From contig JAHEXV010000014.1 in the NCBI GenBank assembly GCA_023251935.1, positions 1 through 41,709 of the forward strand: a DNA stretch of 41,709 nucleotides, read 5' to 3'. Source of the stretch: a bacterium. Its GTDB lineage: Bacteria; Actinomycetota; Thermoleophilia; Solirubrobacterales; 70-9. Below the pieces are notes generated by a model. That model was not told the DNA's origin. It made no database searches and was given only the letters and a program-made list of their open reading frames with translations. Both the position numbers and the translations under genes were made by a program. Shown in pieces: positions 1 through 6,901 of this stretch (position 1 is the first letter of the stretch; every line of letters begins with the position of its first letter).

Positions 1-103
1 CGCGGTAGGCCTCGTAGTCGCGGTTTGCCCGGCGCTCGGTGCGCCAGTCCTCGACCAGGCGACGACGGCAGATTTCAAGCCGTTTCTCCCGCTCCTTCGG
101 CAC
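1..103 (-). CDS. Possible 5' end of a gene running off the left edge
   Basis: On the minus strand a frame beginning at a GTG (103-101) stays open to the window edge. It encodes a strongly charged peptide starting VPKEREKRLEICRRRL and continuing VEDWRTERRANRDYEAYR, which reads like real helical protein. The frame is also open further upstream and there is no ribosome-binding site, so the start is uncertain. I do not recognise the family. The length visible is too short for a functional call and it could still be a chance open frame. Confidence 0.28.
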   Translation of the reverse strand, partial: MPKEREKRLEICRRRLVEDWRTERRANRDYEAYR

Positions 104-344
104 CGGCTCTGAGGTTGCGGCTCGCTCTCGCTCGAGCCGCAAAACGGCGCCGCCCTTCGGGGCGCCAGCCGCTGCCGCGCCAGGCTTGTTGCGGAACGCG
201 TGCGATCGACGTGCGATCGACTCGCTGGGCGACAGCGGGCGAAATCGGCGCTTTCGCGCACCACTGCGGCCCGCATATGCGCGCTTTGAGGGGAATGGCT
301 GACTGGGGAAAGGACCCGCTTTGCAGGCGCTTCGCCCTTAGGAG

Positions 345-399
345 CGGAGGGGGAGGGATTCGAACCCTCGTCACGCCCTTAAGACGTGAAACGGTTTGT
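345..399 (-). other. tRNA-Ser-like 3' fragment (attachment-site scar)
   Basis: Read on the minus strand, this ends like a class II tRNA. There is a T arm with a perfect 5-bp stem (353-357/365-369) around TTCGAAT, a 7-base acceptor 3' strand (346-352), and a G discriminator (345) as in tRNA-Ser. The variable-arm-like hairpin CACGT/GCGTG lies at 375-388, preceded by AAACCGT resembling the 3' side of a Ser anticodon stem. No matching 5' half (acceptor GGAGGGG, D arm) is found in the 60 bases upstream. It is therefore a 3' fragment of the kind left by site-specific integration into a tRNA gene. Confidence 0.65.
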
Positions 400-750
400 C
401 CCCGCGCCCGCAGCCACCCAGGGAAAACGCGCGAGGCCCTGCCCGCTGACGCCGAGCCCCAACACGTTCGCACCCCGTTCGCACACCACCCTCGATCCCG
501 CATGACGAGCGGGGTTCCGAGCTGACGTGCGAACACGCAATCCGCGTGTCATCCCCTCTCCGCCACGCCTAGCTTTGCCGGTGGCATGCGGCCTAGCCTC
601 GAGCACGAATCCGATTCCGAATCTCGAGCCCGGCGCCCCCGCCCCCCCGCGGGGGAGGGGAGGGGGGCGAGGCGGCGCACCCTCCATATACATATATCCG
701 ACGCTCAGAGATTTTCGCCAGGCAAGGGGCCTGCCTGCCTGAGACTCAAG
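400..750. other. Gene-poor stretch with hairpin and G-rich tract
   Basis: I see no convincing gene here. It holds a 6-bp hairpin (ACACGC 533-538 / GCGTGT 544-549), a C-rich then G-rich palindromic tract at about 634-668, and a short AT-rich island at 682-696 that stands out against the GC-rich surroundings. Open frames across it read as translated tRNA or low-complexity sequence and look spurious. Confidence 0.5.
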
Positions 751-804
751 CGTTTCCGTTCCTAAGCGTTACGAGATGGAAACGATTACGGGAACGCTTA
801 GGCT
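751..804 (+). promoter_or_regulatory. Interleaved inverted repeats over the NYN gene promoter
   Basis: Two perfect inverted repeats are interleaved in the order A-B-A'-B'. A is CGTTTCC (751-757) with A' GGAAACG (778-784). B is CCTAAGCGTT (761-770) with B' AACGCTTAGG (793-802). The heptamer AAGCGTT occurs directly at 749 and 764 and inverted at 793. A -10-like TAGGCT lies at 799-804, six bases before the GTG at 811, so B' overlaps the -10 and A' falls near the -35 position. This looks like an operator. As RNA it could form a pseudoknot, but a leaderless transcript would not contain it. Confidence 0.6.
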
Positions 805-810
805 GCTCCC

Positions 811-1440
811 GTGGCGAAGACCAACGTCTACGTGGATGGCTTCAACCTGTACTACGGGATTCGAGGTCGGTTCCCGGACTGCAAGTGGCTCGACCTAGCG
901 GCGCTCTGTGGGCGTCTCTTTCCTAATCGCCAGATTGGGCGCATTCGCTACTTCACCGCGATGGTCTCGGCACGGCCCGGCGATCCGCAACAGCCGATCA
1001 GGCAGCAGACCTACATTCGAGCCCTGAAGACCATTCCGAACCTCTCCGACCATTACGGGAGTTTCAGGACTCGGCGCCCCAAGCTCAGACTGGCGAAGCC
1101 ACCGCCCATCGGCCCCAAGAAGGTGACGGTTCTCAAGACGGAGGAGAAAGGTTCGGACGTGAATCTGGCCAGCTACATGCTGCTCGACGCGTTCAAGGGG
1201 GATTGCTCCGAAGCCGTGGTCATCTCGAACGATGCCGACCTGAAGACGCCGATTGAGCTCGCGAGAAAGGAACTCGGCATTACGGTCGGGGTGGTCAACC
1301 CCCACCCGCCCAAGAAGCGAAGCCTCGACCTAAAGCCTGACTTCTTCAGGCAGCTACGGAGGGGACCAGTTGCCGCGAGCCAGTTTCCAGCGACACTGCG
1401 GGATGCGAAAGGCGCCATCCATAAGCCCGCTAGTTGGTAG
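811..1440 (+). CDS. NYN domain (PIN-like) ribonuclease family protein
   Basis: The 209-residue product begins MAKTNVYVDGFNLYYG, the classic first strand and metal-binding Asp (D9) of the NYN/LabA-DUF88 fold. Further acidic positions follow in EEKGSDVNLASYMLLDA and in VISNDADL, the usual second and third clusters of this Mg2+-dependent RNase superfamily. The C-terminal 40 residues are basic and poorly conserved. The GTG start has no Shine-Dalgarno but sits six bases after a -10-like TAGGCT, suggesting leaderless expression. The gene stands alone between two tRNA 3' scars and ends at a strong hairpin. The cellular RNA target cannot be read from sequence. Relatives include tRNA- or mRNA-cleaving enzymes and defence-associated nucleases. 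Confidence 0.85.
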   Translation: MAKTNVYVDGFNLYYGIRGRFPDCKWLDLAALCGRLFPNRQIGRIRYFTAMVSARPGDPQQPIRQQTYIRALKTIPNLSDHYGSFRTRRPKLRLAKPPPIGPKKVTVLKTEEKGSDVNLASYMLLDAFKGDCSEAVVISNDADLKTPIELARKELGITVGVVNPHPPKKRSLDLKPDFFRQLRRGPVAASQFPATLRDAKGAIHKPASW

Positions 1441-1453
1441 CCCCTAAACCGCT

Positions 1454-1476
1454 GAGGCCCGCCGATGGCGGGCCTC
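1454..1476. terminator. Hairpin terminator after the NYN gene
   Basis: A perfect 10-bp stem (1454-1463 / 1467-1476) with a GAT loop lies 14 bases after the NYN stop codon. No T tract follows on the plus strand. It could act on transcripts from both directions, including any from the tRNA-like scar to its right. Confidence 0.6.
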
Positions 1477-1544
1477 GCACCCAGCCGCCGAGGCGACTGG
1501 GGGGATATACGCGAAGGATACATAGCCCTGAGGCGCGTGGCGAG

Positions 1545-1592
1545 TGGAGCCAGCGGGAATCGAACCCGCGCCACGCAGGCTCACAAACCGCA
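1545..1592 (-). other. tRNA- or tmRNA-like 3' fragment (attachment-site scar)
   Basis: The minus strand shows a T arm with a perfect GCGGG/CCCGC stem (1553-1557/1565-1569) around TTCGATT, a 7-base acceptor strand TGGCTCC (1552-1546) and an A discriminator (1545). Upstream is TTTGTGAGCC, which could be an anticodon loop (GTG or TGT), but A73 argues against tRNA-His. The ending also resembles tmRNA 3' ends. The matching 5' strand GGAGCCA is absent upstream, so this is a 3' fragment. The stop codon of the minus-strand gene at 1581-2237 falls inside it. Confidence 0.6.
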
Positions 1593-2237
1593 TGGCCGTC
1601 CTCGTGGCCCTATGCGGCTATCTGACGCCGGATTCAGCGAGGCCGCTACTCGTCGCTTTGCGTCGGAGCTCGAGCGCGTTGGCGATCGCAAGGGCAGTCT
1701 CGGCCACTGCCTTTCCTCCATCCACAGGAGATGAGGCGTGTCGGAGACGGCCACGTCCTCAACCACGTCTGCCCAAGCGGCGAGCACCAAAAGGCACTCG
1801 CACAGCAGGAGAAACAGAACCAGAGGCGGGGTCGCGAGAAGCCAAGGAGGAATCGTCGGCTCGGGCTCCGCTGGCTGTGCGGTAAAAGCCTCGATCTTGG
1901 CGAGCGCTTCTTGAAGCTCTGAAGCGAGGCCGCTCGTCTGGATGAGGCTGCCCACCATGCGGCGGGTGTGAGCTGGATCAAATCCGTTCTGCGCTGCGAG
2001 CGCTTGCACCTTTGGGGCTACGGATTCTCTGAACTCGCGCAGCATGTCTGGCGGCATCATGGCCCACACCTTCGACGTGATTTCGCCTTTCGCTAGTGCA
2101 TCTGCCGCGAGGCGGCTCGCTCGCAGATTCAGCGGCTTGAGCAGGTCCGCGAGGTAGGGCTTCGCGACAGCCGAGGCGACCTTCCGATCGAACAGGGCTT
2201 GTTTAGCCAGCATGCGTTGAACCTCTGCGGGCTTCAT
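1581..2237 (-). CDS. Hypothetical protein with one membrane segment; C-terminus runs into a tRNA scar
   Basis: The product is 218 residues. Residues 1-125 are a soluble, helical, Ala/Lys-rich region (MKPAEVQRMLAKQALF...). Then follows a proline-rich linker and a hydrophobic stretch, PPWLLATPPLVLFLLLCE, that could span the membrane. The last 40 residues are Arg/Ser/Pro-rich, and the stop codon lies inside the tRNA-like 3' fragment (1545-1592). The natural C-terminus was therefore probably lost and replaced when the att junction formed. No family is recognised. It is transcribed away from the integrase cassette and no good Shine-Dalgarno is seen before the ATG at 2237. Confidence 0.5.
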   Translation of the reverse strand: MKPAEVQRMLAKQALFDRKVASAVAKPYLADLLKPLNLRASRLAADALAKGEITSKVWAMMPPDMLREFRESVAPKVQALAAQNGFDPAHTRRMVGSLIQTSGLASELQEALAKIEAFTAQPAEPEPTIPPWLLATPPLVLFLLLCECLLVLAAWADVVEDVAVSDTPHLLWMEERQWPRLPLRSPTRSSSDAKRRVAASLNPASDSRIGPRGRPCGL

Positions 2238-2552
2238 GTAGGTCCCAAGGTACGCCGCGGGTCGGAGGGACAGTCGCCGGGCGTTTGTACGCGCCCGTGC
2301 CTGATGCGCTCAATGCGCCTGAGTCATTTGATTCTCTAGAAGTACCGATGCGCGCGAAAGCACAGATCACCGACCCGCAGACGACACCTCTGCGGAGAAG
2401 CGTTGCGTCGCCTTCGCATACTGCGGAGTACGGGTGTCCTGGCGGTCACCTTGCTTGTGGGTTAGGCCAGGTAGGGCAGCGTCCCTACCTCGGCCGGACC
2501 CCATCAAGGCCGCTGGACACCGCTCAAGCAACAGATCGCCAGGAAGGTTCGT
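2238..2552. other. Intergenic region rich in short hairpins
   Basis: This 315-base gap separates the minus-strand membrane-type gene from the plus-strand cassette. It contains a 7-bp hairpin (CCGCAGA 2375-2381 / TCTGCGG 2389-2395) and an 8-bp hairpin (AGGTAGGG 2469-2476 / CCCTACCT 2483-2490, 6-base loop). A small palindrome near 2424-2436 (TACT-GCGG-AGTA) is also present. It must hold the promoter of the cassette and could carry operator or origin sites. An open frame at 2285-2599 crosses it but reads as low-quality protein. Confidence 0.4.
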
Positions 2553-3305
2553 ATGACCGGCACCCCCTCCCCCACCGATACGCAGCTACAACGAGTTAGG
2601 CGCCTTCGCCGCAACGCTCAACGGCGTTCCCCTCTCGAGCTGTACGAGCGCCGCGTCCTTAACGCGGAACGGAAGGCTCAAGACCTTGGCCGCGAACTTG
2701 CGACCGCAACCTTGCGGCTTCGCGAGCAGTCATGCGCTTCCCGCCCGCGGTCGAGCGGGCCAACTCCCGTTCCCGTTCGCGGTTCCCGCCGCAACTCGTC
2801 ATCGACCTCGACAGCTTCCGACGATGGCGAACCATCACCATCCCATGATCCGTCGCGCCCTTCGGGCCTGCCCTGCGACCGATCTCCTAACCCGGGCAGG
2901 CCCGCCATTCATCCCGACGCTCTAAAGGCAGAAGCCCTAGAGGCGTATTGGGAGGGCGAATCTCCTACCGAGATCGCCCACCGGCTCGAGGTCCCGCCCC
3001 CTACGGTCCGATCCTGGGTTCACCGCGAGCGCAAGTGCCAAGAGGCTGCGGAACGCGACGGTGCCGCGCAGGCTCGGGCAGGGCTTCCCGCTGATCGGCT
3101 TTGCCATTGCGGGGGCTTCGCGCTTCCAGATGAAGACGGCGACTTTCATTGTCTGCGCTGCGCTCGACCAACCAACGAGAAGATCGGTCGCGTCAACGGG
3201 TTTGACGCACTCGACCGACTCATGCGCCGAAATCGCGGTGCCCTATGGCTCACCGGCGACCAGTCCGTCGCGATCGGAAAGGGCGCCAAGGGGGTGTCGG
3301 TATGA
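2553..3305 (+). CDS. HTH and zinc-finger protein, first gene of the integrative cassette
   Basis: A good ribosome-binding site (AGGAAGG, 5 bases before the ATG) supports this start. Of 250 residues, about 1-60 are basic and helical, and 60-115 are low-complexity Ser/Pro/Arg. About 122-155 form a resolvase/Mor-like helix-turn-helix (EALEAYWEGESPTEIAHRLE, then VPPPTVRSWVHRER). Residues about 183-205 carry a C-x-C...C-x2-C zinc-binding knuckle (CHCGG ... CLRC). It probably binds DNA as a regulator or replication accessory for the element. The exact family is not recognised. Its stop codon overlaps the ATG of the next gene (ATGA), so the two are translationally coupled. Confidence 0.65.
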   Translation: MTGTPSPTDTQLQRVRRLRRNAQRRSPLELYERRVLNAERKAQDLGRELATATLRLREQSCASRPRSSGPTPVPVRGSRRNSSSTSTASDDGEPSPSHDPSRPSGLPCDRSPNPGRPAIHPDALKAEALEAYWEGESPTEIAHRLEVPPPTVRSWVHRERKCQEAAERDGAAQARAGLPADRLCHCGGFALPDEDGDFHCLRCARPTNEKIGRVNGFDALDRLMRRNRGALWLTGDQSVAIGKGAKGVSV

Positions 3306-4707
3306 GCGCGGCTTGCGAAAGGTGCGGCACCGCTAAGAATGTCGCCCGCTCTGAGGAGCTGGACGCCACGCTCTGCGGCGACTGCTTCGCGGAGCGCGCC
3401 GACGCGGCTTCGCTTCTCAACGCGATTGAGGCGTTCGTTCGCCGTTACGTGGTCCTGCCGGGGGACCCGGAGAGGGCCGCAGTGGCGATTTGGATCGCCC
3501 ACACCCACGCCCTCGCCGGAGCCCACGCGACCCCCTACCTGCTGATTCTCAGTCCCGAGAAGCGGTCGGGAAAGACTCGAGTGCAGGAAGTGGTCGAGCT
3601 GCTAGTGGCCCGTCCGTGGCGAGTCACCGGAGCGTCCGAGGCCGCGATCTTTCGGAAGCTGGCCCAAGACAGGCCAACCCTCCTACTTGACGAGCTTGAT
3701 GCGATCTTCGGTTCGTTCACCGAGCGTACTGAGCCGCTGCGAGCAATCCTCAACGCTGGCAACCGTCCCGGCGCCACGGTCGCGCGGTGCGTTGGCGAGA
3801 AGGGCGATCAGGTGCGGGACTTCGATGTCTTCTCGGCGAAGGCCCTGGCCGGGATCGACAAGGGGAGCCGTATCCCCGACACCATCCGCGACCGCGCCAT
3901 CCCAATCGGGATGCGCCGCAAGACCCAGGCCGAACAGGTGGAGCGTTTCCGTTACCGAGACGCGAAGGCTGAGGCGGAGCCCGTGCGCGAGAAGCTTGCG
4001 GCGTGGGCGGAGGGCGTGACCGACGAACTCCTAGAAGCCGAACCTTCGCTCCCACCGGAACTTGACGATCGCGCGGCTGAGGCGTGGGAACCGCTGCTCG
4101 CCATCGCGCCGATATGGCGGGCGGGGATTGGGCGCGCCGCGCCCGCGAGGCAGCGGCCGTCCTAAGTGCCGGCGAGGCACACGAGGAGCAGTCATGGGGT
4201 TCCCTCGTACTTGCGGCAACTCGAGGGGAGTTGGAACACCGCGACCGGATCACCACCGAGGCACTGCTCGACCACATCAACTCAGATGAGGAGCGGCCGT
4301 TCGGTGGCTGGCGAGATGGCAAGGGACTCGATGGGCGCGCCCTCGCAAAGCTCCTCCGGCCCTACGGGATCAGGCCACGCTCCATTCGCATCGGCGACGA
4401 CGCCGACCACCGGGGATACCTGCGCGAACAGTTCACCGACGCCTGGGAACGCTGGCTCCCCACCCTCCCGACAGAAGCGCCACAAGCGCCACATCCACCA
4501 CAAGCGCCACAACCCGCCACAGACAAACCGCATGAACAAGCCGATGTGGTGGATGTGGTGGATGTGGCGGCTATATACGGAGGTGTGGTGGATGGTGGCG
4601 GTAACGGCGACGAACCGCCACCCGACCTCGAGCAAGAGGGTCTGGCTTATGCCGGGCGTCTCGTTGAGCTTGGCGAGGCAGCGTGGGATGACGAGGACGC
4701 GGCATGA
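3302..4707 (+). pseudogene. DUF3631 family ATPase, split by a frameshift near 4106
   Basis: The ATG at 3302 overlaps the upstream stop. The start MSAACERCG plus a later CGDC forms a zinc knuckle. A P-loop-like LSPEKRSGKTRVQEVV, the LLLDELDAIFG acidic motif, and RDRAIPI are the core of DUF3631, a helicase-like ATPase common in actinobacterial mobile elements and probably used in their replication. The first frame (to 4165) runs correctly to EPLLAIA and then loses homology. The expected continuation DMAGGDWARRAREAAAVLS is in another frame that stays open to 4707. The GCGC at about 4105-4109 carries two extra bases, or lacks one. Repaired length is about 468 residues. The shift may be a real lesion or an assembly error. 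Confidence 0.75.
4487..4569. repeat. 16-bp inverted repeat and short tandem repeats inside the DUF3631 gene
   Basis: CGCCACATCCACCACA (4487-4502) is the perfect reverse complement of 4554-4569, separated by 51 bases. The left arm sits in tandem copies of CAAGCGCCAC and the right arm in three copies of GTGGATGTG. The encoded protein here is low complexity (APQAPHPPQAP, then DVVDVVDV). This suggests the DNA or RNA structure, not the protein, is conserved. It may be an iteron-like origin, a regulator site or an mRNA hairpin. Confidence 0.6.
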
Positions 4708-4952
4708 GCGAGCTTCGGATTGACTTTCCCGACGAACTCGCCGAGTCGATCGCGGCGCGTGTTGCAGAGATGGTCCGTTCGGACCCCGAGCCCTACCTCG
4801 ACGTTGGGGCCGCCGCCGAGTACCTGGCCTGCAAGCCCAAGCGCATCTACGAGCTGAAGGCAGCGGGGCGCCTCGCCCACTTCCGCGATGGCACGCGGCT
4901 CCTGTTCCGCCGCGAGGACTTGGATGCCGCTCTGCGGCGAGTGGTCGAGTGA
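4704..4952 (+). CDS. Excisionase-like helix-turn-helix protein
   Basis: The ATG overlaps the TGA of the DUF3631 gene. The 82-residue product has an N-terminal amphipathic helix, then YLDVGAAAEYLACKPKRIYE, LKAAGRLAHFRDG and TRLLFRREDLDAALRR, the MerR/HTH_17 excisionase-type winged helix. Such proteins bind att-proximal DNA and steer the integrase toward excision, or repress the integrase promoter. Its position between the DUF3631 gene and int matches other actinobacterial integrative elements. It could equally be a plain regulator. Confidence 0.8.
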   Translation: MSELRIDFPDELAESIAARVAEMVRSDPEPYLDVGAAAEYLACKPKRIYELKAAGRLAHFRDGTRLLFRREDLDAALRRVVE

Positions 4953-5104
4953 CGAACGTCGACTCCCCCGAGGAGCAGACCCGGATGGTGGAGGAGGCGG
5001 GGCGCCGCGGCGTGAAAAGTGGCGGAAGGGGTGCGAGTCGTCGTGAGTTTGCTTGGACGCAGACTCGCGCTGTGTTGTTCTGCGCAGGGGTTGACTTCCG
5101 CTGA
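4949..5104 (+). CDS. Possible small protein overlapping the excisionase-like gene
   Basis: A GTG at 4949 overlaps the stop of the preceding gene (GTGA) and opens a 51-codon frame starting MTNVDSPEEQTRMVEE and ending GVDFR. The N-terminal half is acidic and helical and the C-terminal half is basic. The coupling geometry is typical of this operon. However, the frame is short, unrecognised, and its end overlaps the -35 box at 5091, so it may be spurious. Confidence 0.35.
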   Translation: MTNVDSPEEQTRMVEEAGRRGVKSGGRGASRREFAWTQTRAVLFCAGVDFR

Positions 5105-5119
5105 TCAGGGGCCTACGGT
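5091..5119 (+). promoter_or_regulatory. Sigma-70-type promoter before the small gene at 5253
   Basis: TTGACT (5091-5096), a 17-base spacer and TACGGT (5114-5119) make the best canonical promoter in the window. It would start transcription near 5126, giving a leader of about 125 bases. The leader is GC-rich and contains a GAAGC/GCTTC hairpin just before the ribosome-binding site. Confidence 0.65.
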
Positions 5120-5252
5120 TGGCGCGGATATCAAAATGCCCCGGCGGCGCTGCCACGCCCCGGGGCCGGCGCCGGGTCAAGCGGAACTCGCCCCGACGCA
5201 GGCCAAGGGTAGTTGGGCTTTGAAGCTGGGGCTTCCACCAAAGGAGGCCAAG

Positions 5253-5450
5253 ATGGCCACTGCCGTAAAAACGCGTTCTTTGACCAAGGCTGCCGATGAG
5301 GTAGAGGGCGTGACCAAGGTCCTCGCCGGGGTTCGGGCGTCGCTCTCCGGGCTCGAAGCCACTTCACCGAAGCTAGAAGCGAAGGGTGCCGAGGTCGTGG
5401 AACTTGCGGCCGGTGTGTCCCGGAGCTATCGGCGCATGCTCGCCAAGTGA
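5253..5450 (+). CDS. Small helical protein of the integrative element
   Basis: A strong ribosome-binding site (AAAGGAGG) precedes the ATG at 5253. The frame is open further upstream but nothing supports an earlier start. The 65-residue product (MATAVKTRSLTKAADEVEGV...) is Ala/Lys/Glu-rich, has no Cys and no membrane segment, and should be almost entirely alpha-helical, possibly a coiled coil or DNA-associated protein. It has its own promoter at 5091 and is followed by a hairpin, so it is a separate transcription unit upstream of int. No family is recognised. Confidence 0.65.
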   Translation: MATAVKTRSLTKAADEVEGVTKVLAGVRASLSGLEATSPKLEAKGAEVVELAAGVSRSYRRMLAK

Positions 5451-5463
5451 CGGCCTAGGCGAA

Positions 5464-5482
5464 ACGCGGCCTCGGGCCGCGT
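5464..5482 (+). terminator. Hairpin between the small gene and the integrase
   Basis: A perfect 8-bp stem ACGCGGCC/GGCCGCGT (5464-5471 / 5475-5482) with a TCG loop lies 14 bases after the stop codon. No T tract follows, as is common for hairpins in very GC-rich genomes. It may terminate or attenuate read-through into int. Confidence 0.5.
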
Positions 5483-5541
5483 CGTCGCGGGCCACCGGCA
5501 CCCTCGGCCTGATGAGCTAGCCGGATAAGGAGCAAGCAGAA

Positions 5542-6852
5542 ATGGCCGCCAGGATGGAAACAACACGGCATCGCGGCATCTACAAGCGCGGTAGCCGCTA
5601 CACCCTCACCTACCGAGTCGACGGGCGCCAGCGTTGGGAGTCGGCGCCGGACCTCAAGACCGCCCTCAAGATGAAGCGACGGCGGGAAGCCGATCGCGAC
5701 TCCGGGGAGTTCTTCGAGGCGTCACGCGAACGCTTCCGCGACTACGCCTCGGAGTGGATCGACCGCTACCAAGGGAATGGCCGGCGGGGTTTCACCGATG
5801 ACACCCGAGCCGACTACAAGCGCGACCTCGAGCGCTACGTCTTTCCGTTCTTCGATGAGCGGCTAGGCCGTCCGATAGCTGGAATCACACCGCGCGACGT
5901 GGCGAATTGGATCGCCTGGCTCTGCGACGAGCAAGAGCAAGGCCGCCGGGTTGCGGATGAGAAGCGGCAGCGAATCGCGCGGCGAGAGAAGGTGTCGCCT
6001 CCCGTCGTGCCGGCGAAGCCGGTGCGACTCTCGGACGCCACCGTCCGGCGCATCCTCTCCCCCCTTCGTGCCTGCCTTTCGTCTGCCCGACGTGAGGGCC
6101 TGATCCGCTCTAACCCGGTGGACGGAGCAGCGCTGCCCCACCGCCCGAAGGTGGACGAAGGGGAACCCGGCCAGCGGGTGCGGGCGATGACCCGCAACCA
6201 GCTCGCGATGTTCCTTCGGATCGTCCGCTCGGACTGGCGAGTCATGTTCCAGTTCCTCGCCTCAACCGGGCTCCGGTGGGGAGAGGTCGCCGCCGTGCGG
6301 TGGCGCGATCTACGCCTCGACGGTTCCGAGCCCTGCGTTCACGTCAGGCAGGCGTTGGCCCGGCGCCGCAAGGGCGAGCCTCCCCGCTTCAAGCCGCCCA
6401 AGTCGAATCAAGCCCGCACCGTGCCGCTCGACGCAGCGCTTGTGTCGGAACTCCGGGGCCGGCGGGCTACCGCTCGCTTTGCGGCCTACGACGACCTCGT
6501 GTTTCCCGCCGAGAATGGCGAGCCGCTACGGCAGGAGAACGTTCGCCGTCGCGTCTTGTCGATCGCGGCGCAAGAGGCTGACGTGCCGTGGATCGGCTTT
6601 CACACGTTCCGGCACACCTGTGCGTCGCTGCTTTTCGACGCTGGCCGCAACGTCAAGCAGGTGCAGCGCTGGCTCGGCCACCACTCCCCCGCCTTCACGC
6701 TCGAGCGATACGTCCACCTGCTCGATGACGGCGTTGGCGACGGCCTCGACCTGGCCGCCGAGCTGGGCCAGGGTGCGAACAAAGTGCAAACGCAACGGGC
6801 CGCAAACAACGGCACTCAGCCGCAACGCGACCTCGCGGAAATGGCTCACTAG
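5542..6852 (+). CDS. int: Tyrosine recombinase / site-specific integrase
   Basis: The 436-residue product has an N-terminal AP2-like arm-binding region (GIYKRGSRYTLTYRVDGRQR, about 12-60) and a SAM-like core-binding domain (about 65-200, enlarged by a basic insertion around 130-155). The C-terminal catalytic domain is complete: R245 in STGLRWGE, H354-x-x-R357 in FHTFRHT, H380 in WLGHH and the nucleophile Y390 in LERYVHL. A ribosome-binding site (AAGGAG) precedes the ATG. The gene ends 50 bases before the tRNA-Met 3' fragment, its likely attachment site. All catalytic residues are present, so the enzyme should be active. Confidence 0.97.
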   Translation: MAARMETTRHRGIYKRGSRYTLTYRVDGRQRWESAPDLKTALKMKRRREADRDSGEFFEASRERFRDYASEWIDRYQGNGRRGFTDDTRADYKRDLERYVFPFFDERLGRPIAGITPRDVANWIAWLCDEQEQGRRVADEKRQRIARREKVSPPVVPAKPVRLSDATVRRILSPLRACLSSARREGLIRSNPVDGAALPHRPKVDEGEPGQRVRAMTRNQLAMFLRIVRSDWRVMFQFLASTGLRWGEVAAVRWRDLRLDGSEPCVHVRQALARRRKGEPPRFKPPKSNQARTVPLDAALVSELRGRRATARFAAYDDLVFPAENGEPLRQENVRRRVLSIAAQEADVPWIGFHTFRHTCASLLFDAGRNVKQVQRWLGHHSPAFTLERYVHLLDDGVGDGLDLAAELGQGANKVQTQRAANNGTQPQRDLAEMAH

Positions 6853-6901
6853 CGGGGGAAACCGGAACCGACGGCAAACCACGGAGGCCAAGGCTCGCGA
6901 T

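Noticed and set aside
345-399. tRNA-Leu(TAA) reading of CTTAAGG
   Set aside because: With TAA as anticodon the variable region would be only two bases. The same bases fit the variable arm of a Ser-type tRNA with a G discriminator much better.
751-802. RNA pseudoknot antitoxin for the NYN protein
   Set aside because: The -10-like box lies inside the second repeat, so the mRNA probably starts after it. I keep the DNA-operator view and mention the RNA option only as a test.
1545-1592. Complete tRNA-His(GTG)
   Set aside because: The discriminator is A, not C; the acceptor 5' strand and D arm are missing.
2285-2599. 104-codon plus-strand frame
   Set aside because: No family or sensible composition; it crosses hairpins and overlaps the well-supported start at 2553.
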